Part shown: piece by piece, positions 63,838 through 64,000 of the stretch
How positions within the stretch are numbered: position 1 is the first letter of the stretch
How the letters are laid out: every line of letters begins with the position of its first letter
DNA from: Limnephilus marmoratus
Taxonomy: Eukaryota; Arthropoda; Insecta; Trichoptera; Limnephilidae
Length of the DNA stretch: 64,000 nt
Assembly: GCA_917880885.1 (NCBI GenBank)
Contig: OU862928.1
Span: 40,536,962-40,600,961, forward strand
Reading direction: 5' to 3'
Notes under the pieces: model-generated
Databases searched by the model: none
Told to the model about the DNA's origin: nothing
Seen by the model: only the letters and a program-made list of their open reading frames with translations
Position numbers and translations under genes: made by a program

Positions 63838-64000
63838 CTGGGGACAAAAGAACAAATAACTGTTAGAGTTTAAGAACACAATTATTGAGCCAATAACCGG
63901 AAAATAAGTGAACAAGTTTAATTATTTATTGTACGTATTGTAATTTGTAGAGTTTGGCAAATTAAGAAAGCGGTTGGCCTTTTGTGTACTGTGCATCTTA

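Overview
The window is insect nuclear DNA: AT-rich, intron-rich and packed with transposable elements. I lean towards Lepidoptera. The order rests on inference only: the gene content is general to insects, and one repeat carries a hairpin followed by AACAGCTAGT, which recalls lepidopteran Helitron tails. There are no bacterial-type operons, CRISPR arrays or convincing free-standing tRNA or rRNA genes.

Two host genes are supported, and they converge. On the + strand, 15125-38377 holds six exons of a poly-C2H2 zinc-finger gene. All exons join in phase 0 and give about 1,434 codons and about 28 fingers. The exons look like copies of one ancestral module, and exons 4 and 5 are an obvious tandem duplication. 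On the - strand, 63837-52410 holds twelve exons (834 codons) of a rhophilin orthologue: a BRO1 domain, a long disordered basic linker, a PDZ domain and a Ser/Gly-rich tail. Its 5' end, expected to encode the HR1/Rho-binding region, lies beyond the right edge.

The rest is mostly mobile DNA, and much of it is nested. 1-15000 is intergenic: a ZBED-like hAT transposase (2519-4285), a 6.2-kb unit bounded by hAT ends with a perfect 8-bp duplication (4825-11046) that contains an internally deleted Tc1/IS630 element (9622-10839), and a non-LTR retrotransposon (about 11365-14073) interrupted by two short DNA transposons. 16300-38000 is introns of the zinc-finger gene: a P-like MITE, a TTAA-flanked foldback holding a second element, a 17-copy 96-bp satellite that stays open in one frame, large foldback elements, and a 2.97-kb element at 33376-36344 encoding a frameshifted PIN/XPG-like nuclease with a CXC domain. 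38400-52400 lies between the genes: nested piggyBac-like, mariner-like, P-like and SINE insertions, a hAT with intact ends (46412-47445) and a 38-bp tandem array. 52400-64000 is rhophilin, whose introns hold minisatellites, SINEs, a second copy of a 310-bp TTAA element, a hAT MITE and a hammerhead-ribozyme-like fold (55106-55180).

Two SINE families recur. SINE1 (about 15 copies) shares its 3' hairpin tail with a LINE whose 3' end also occurs here. SINE2 is tRNA-derived. Target-site duplications were read by eye by comparing flanks and, where possible, an uninterrupted copy elsewhere in the window.
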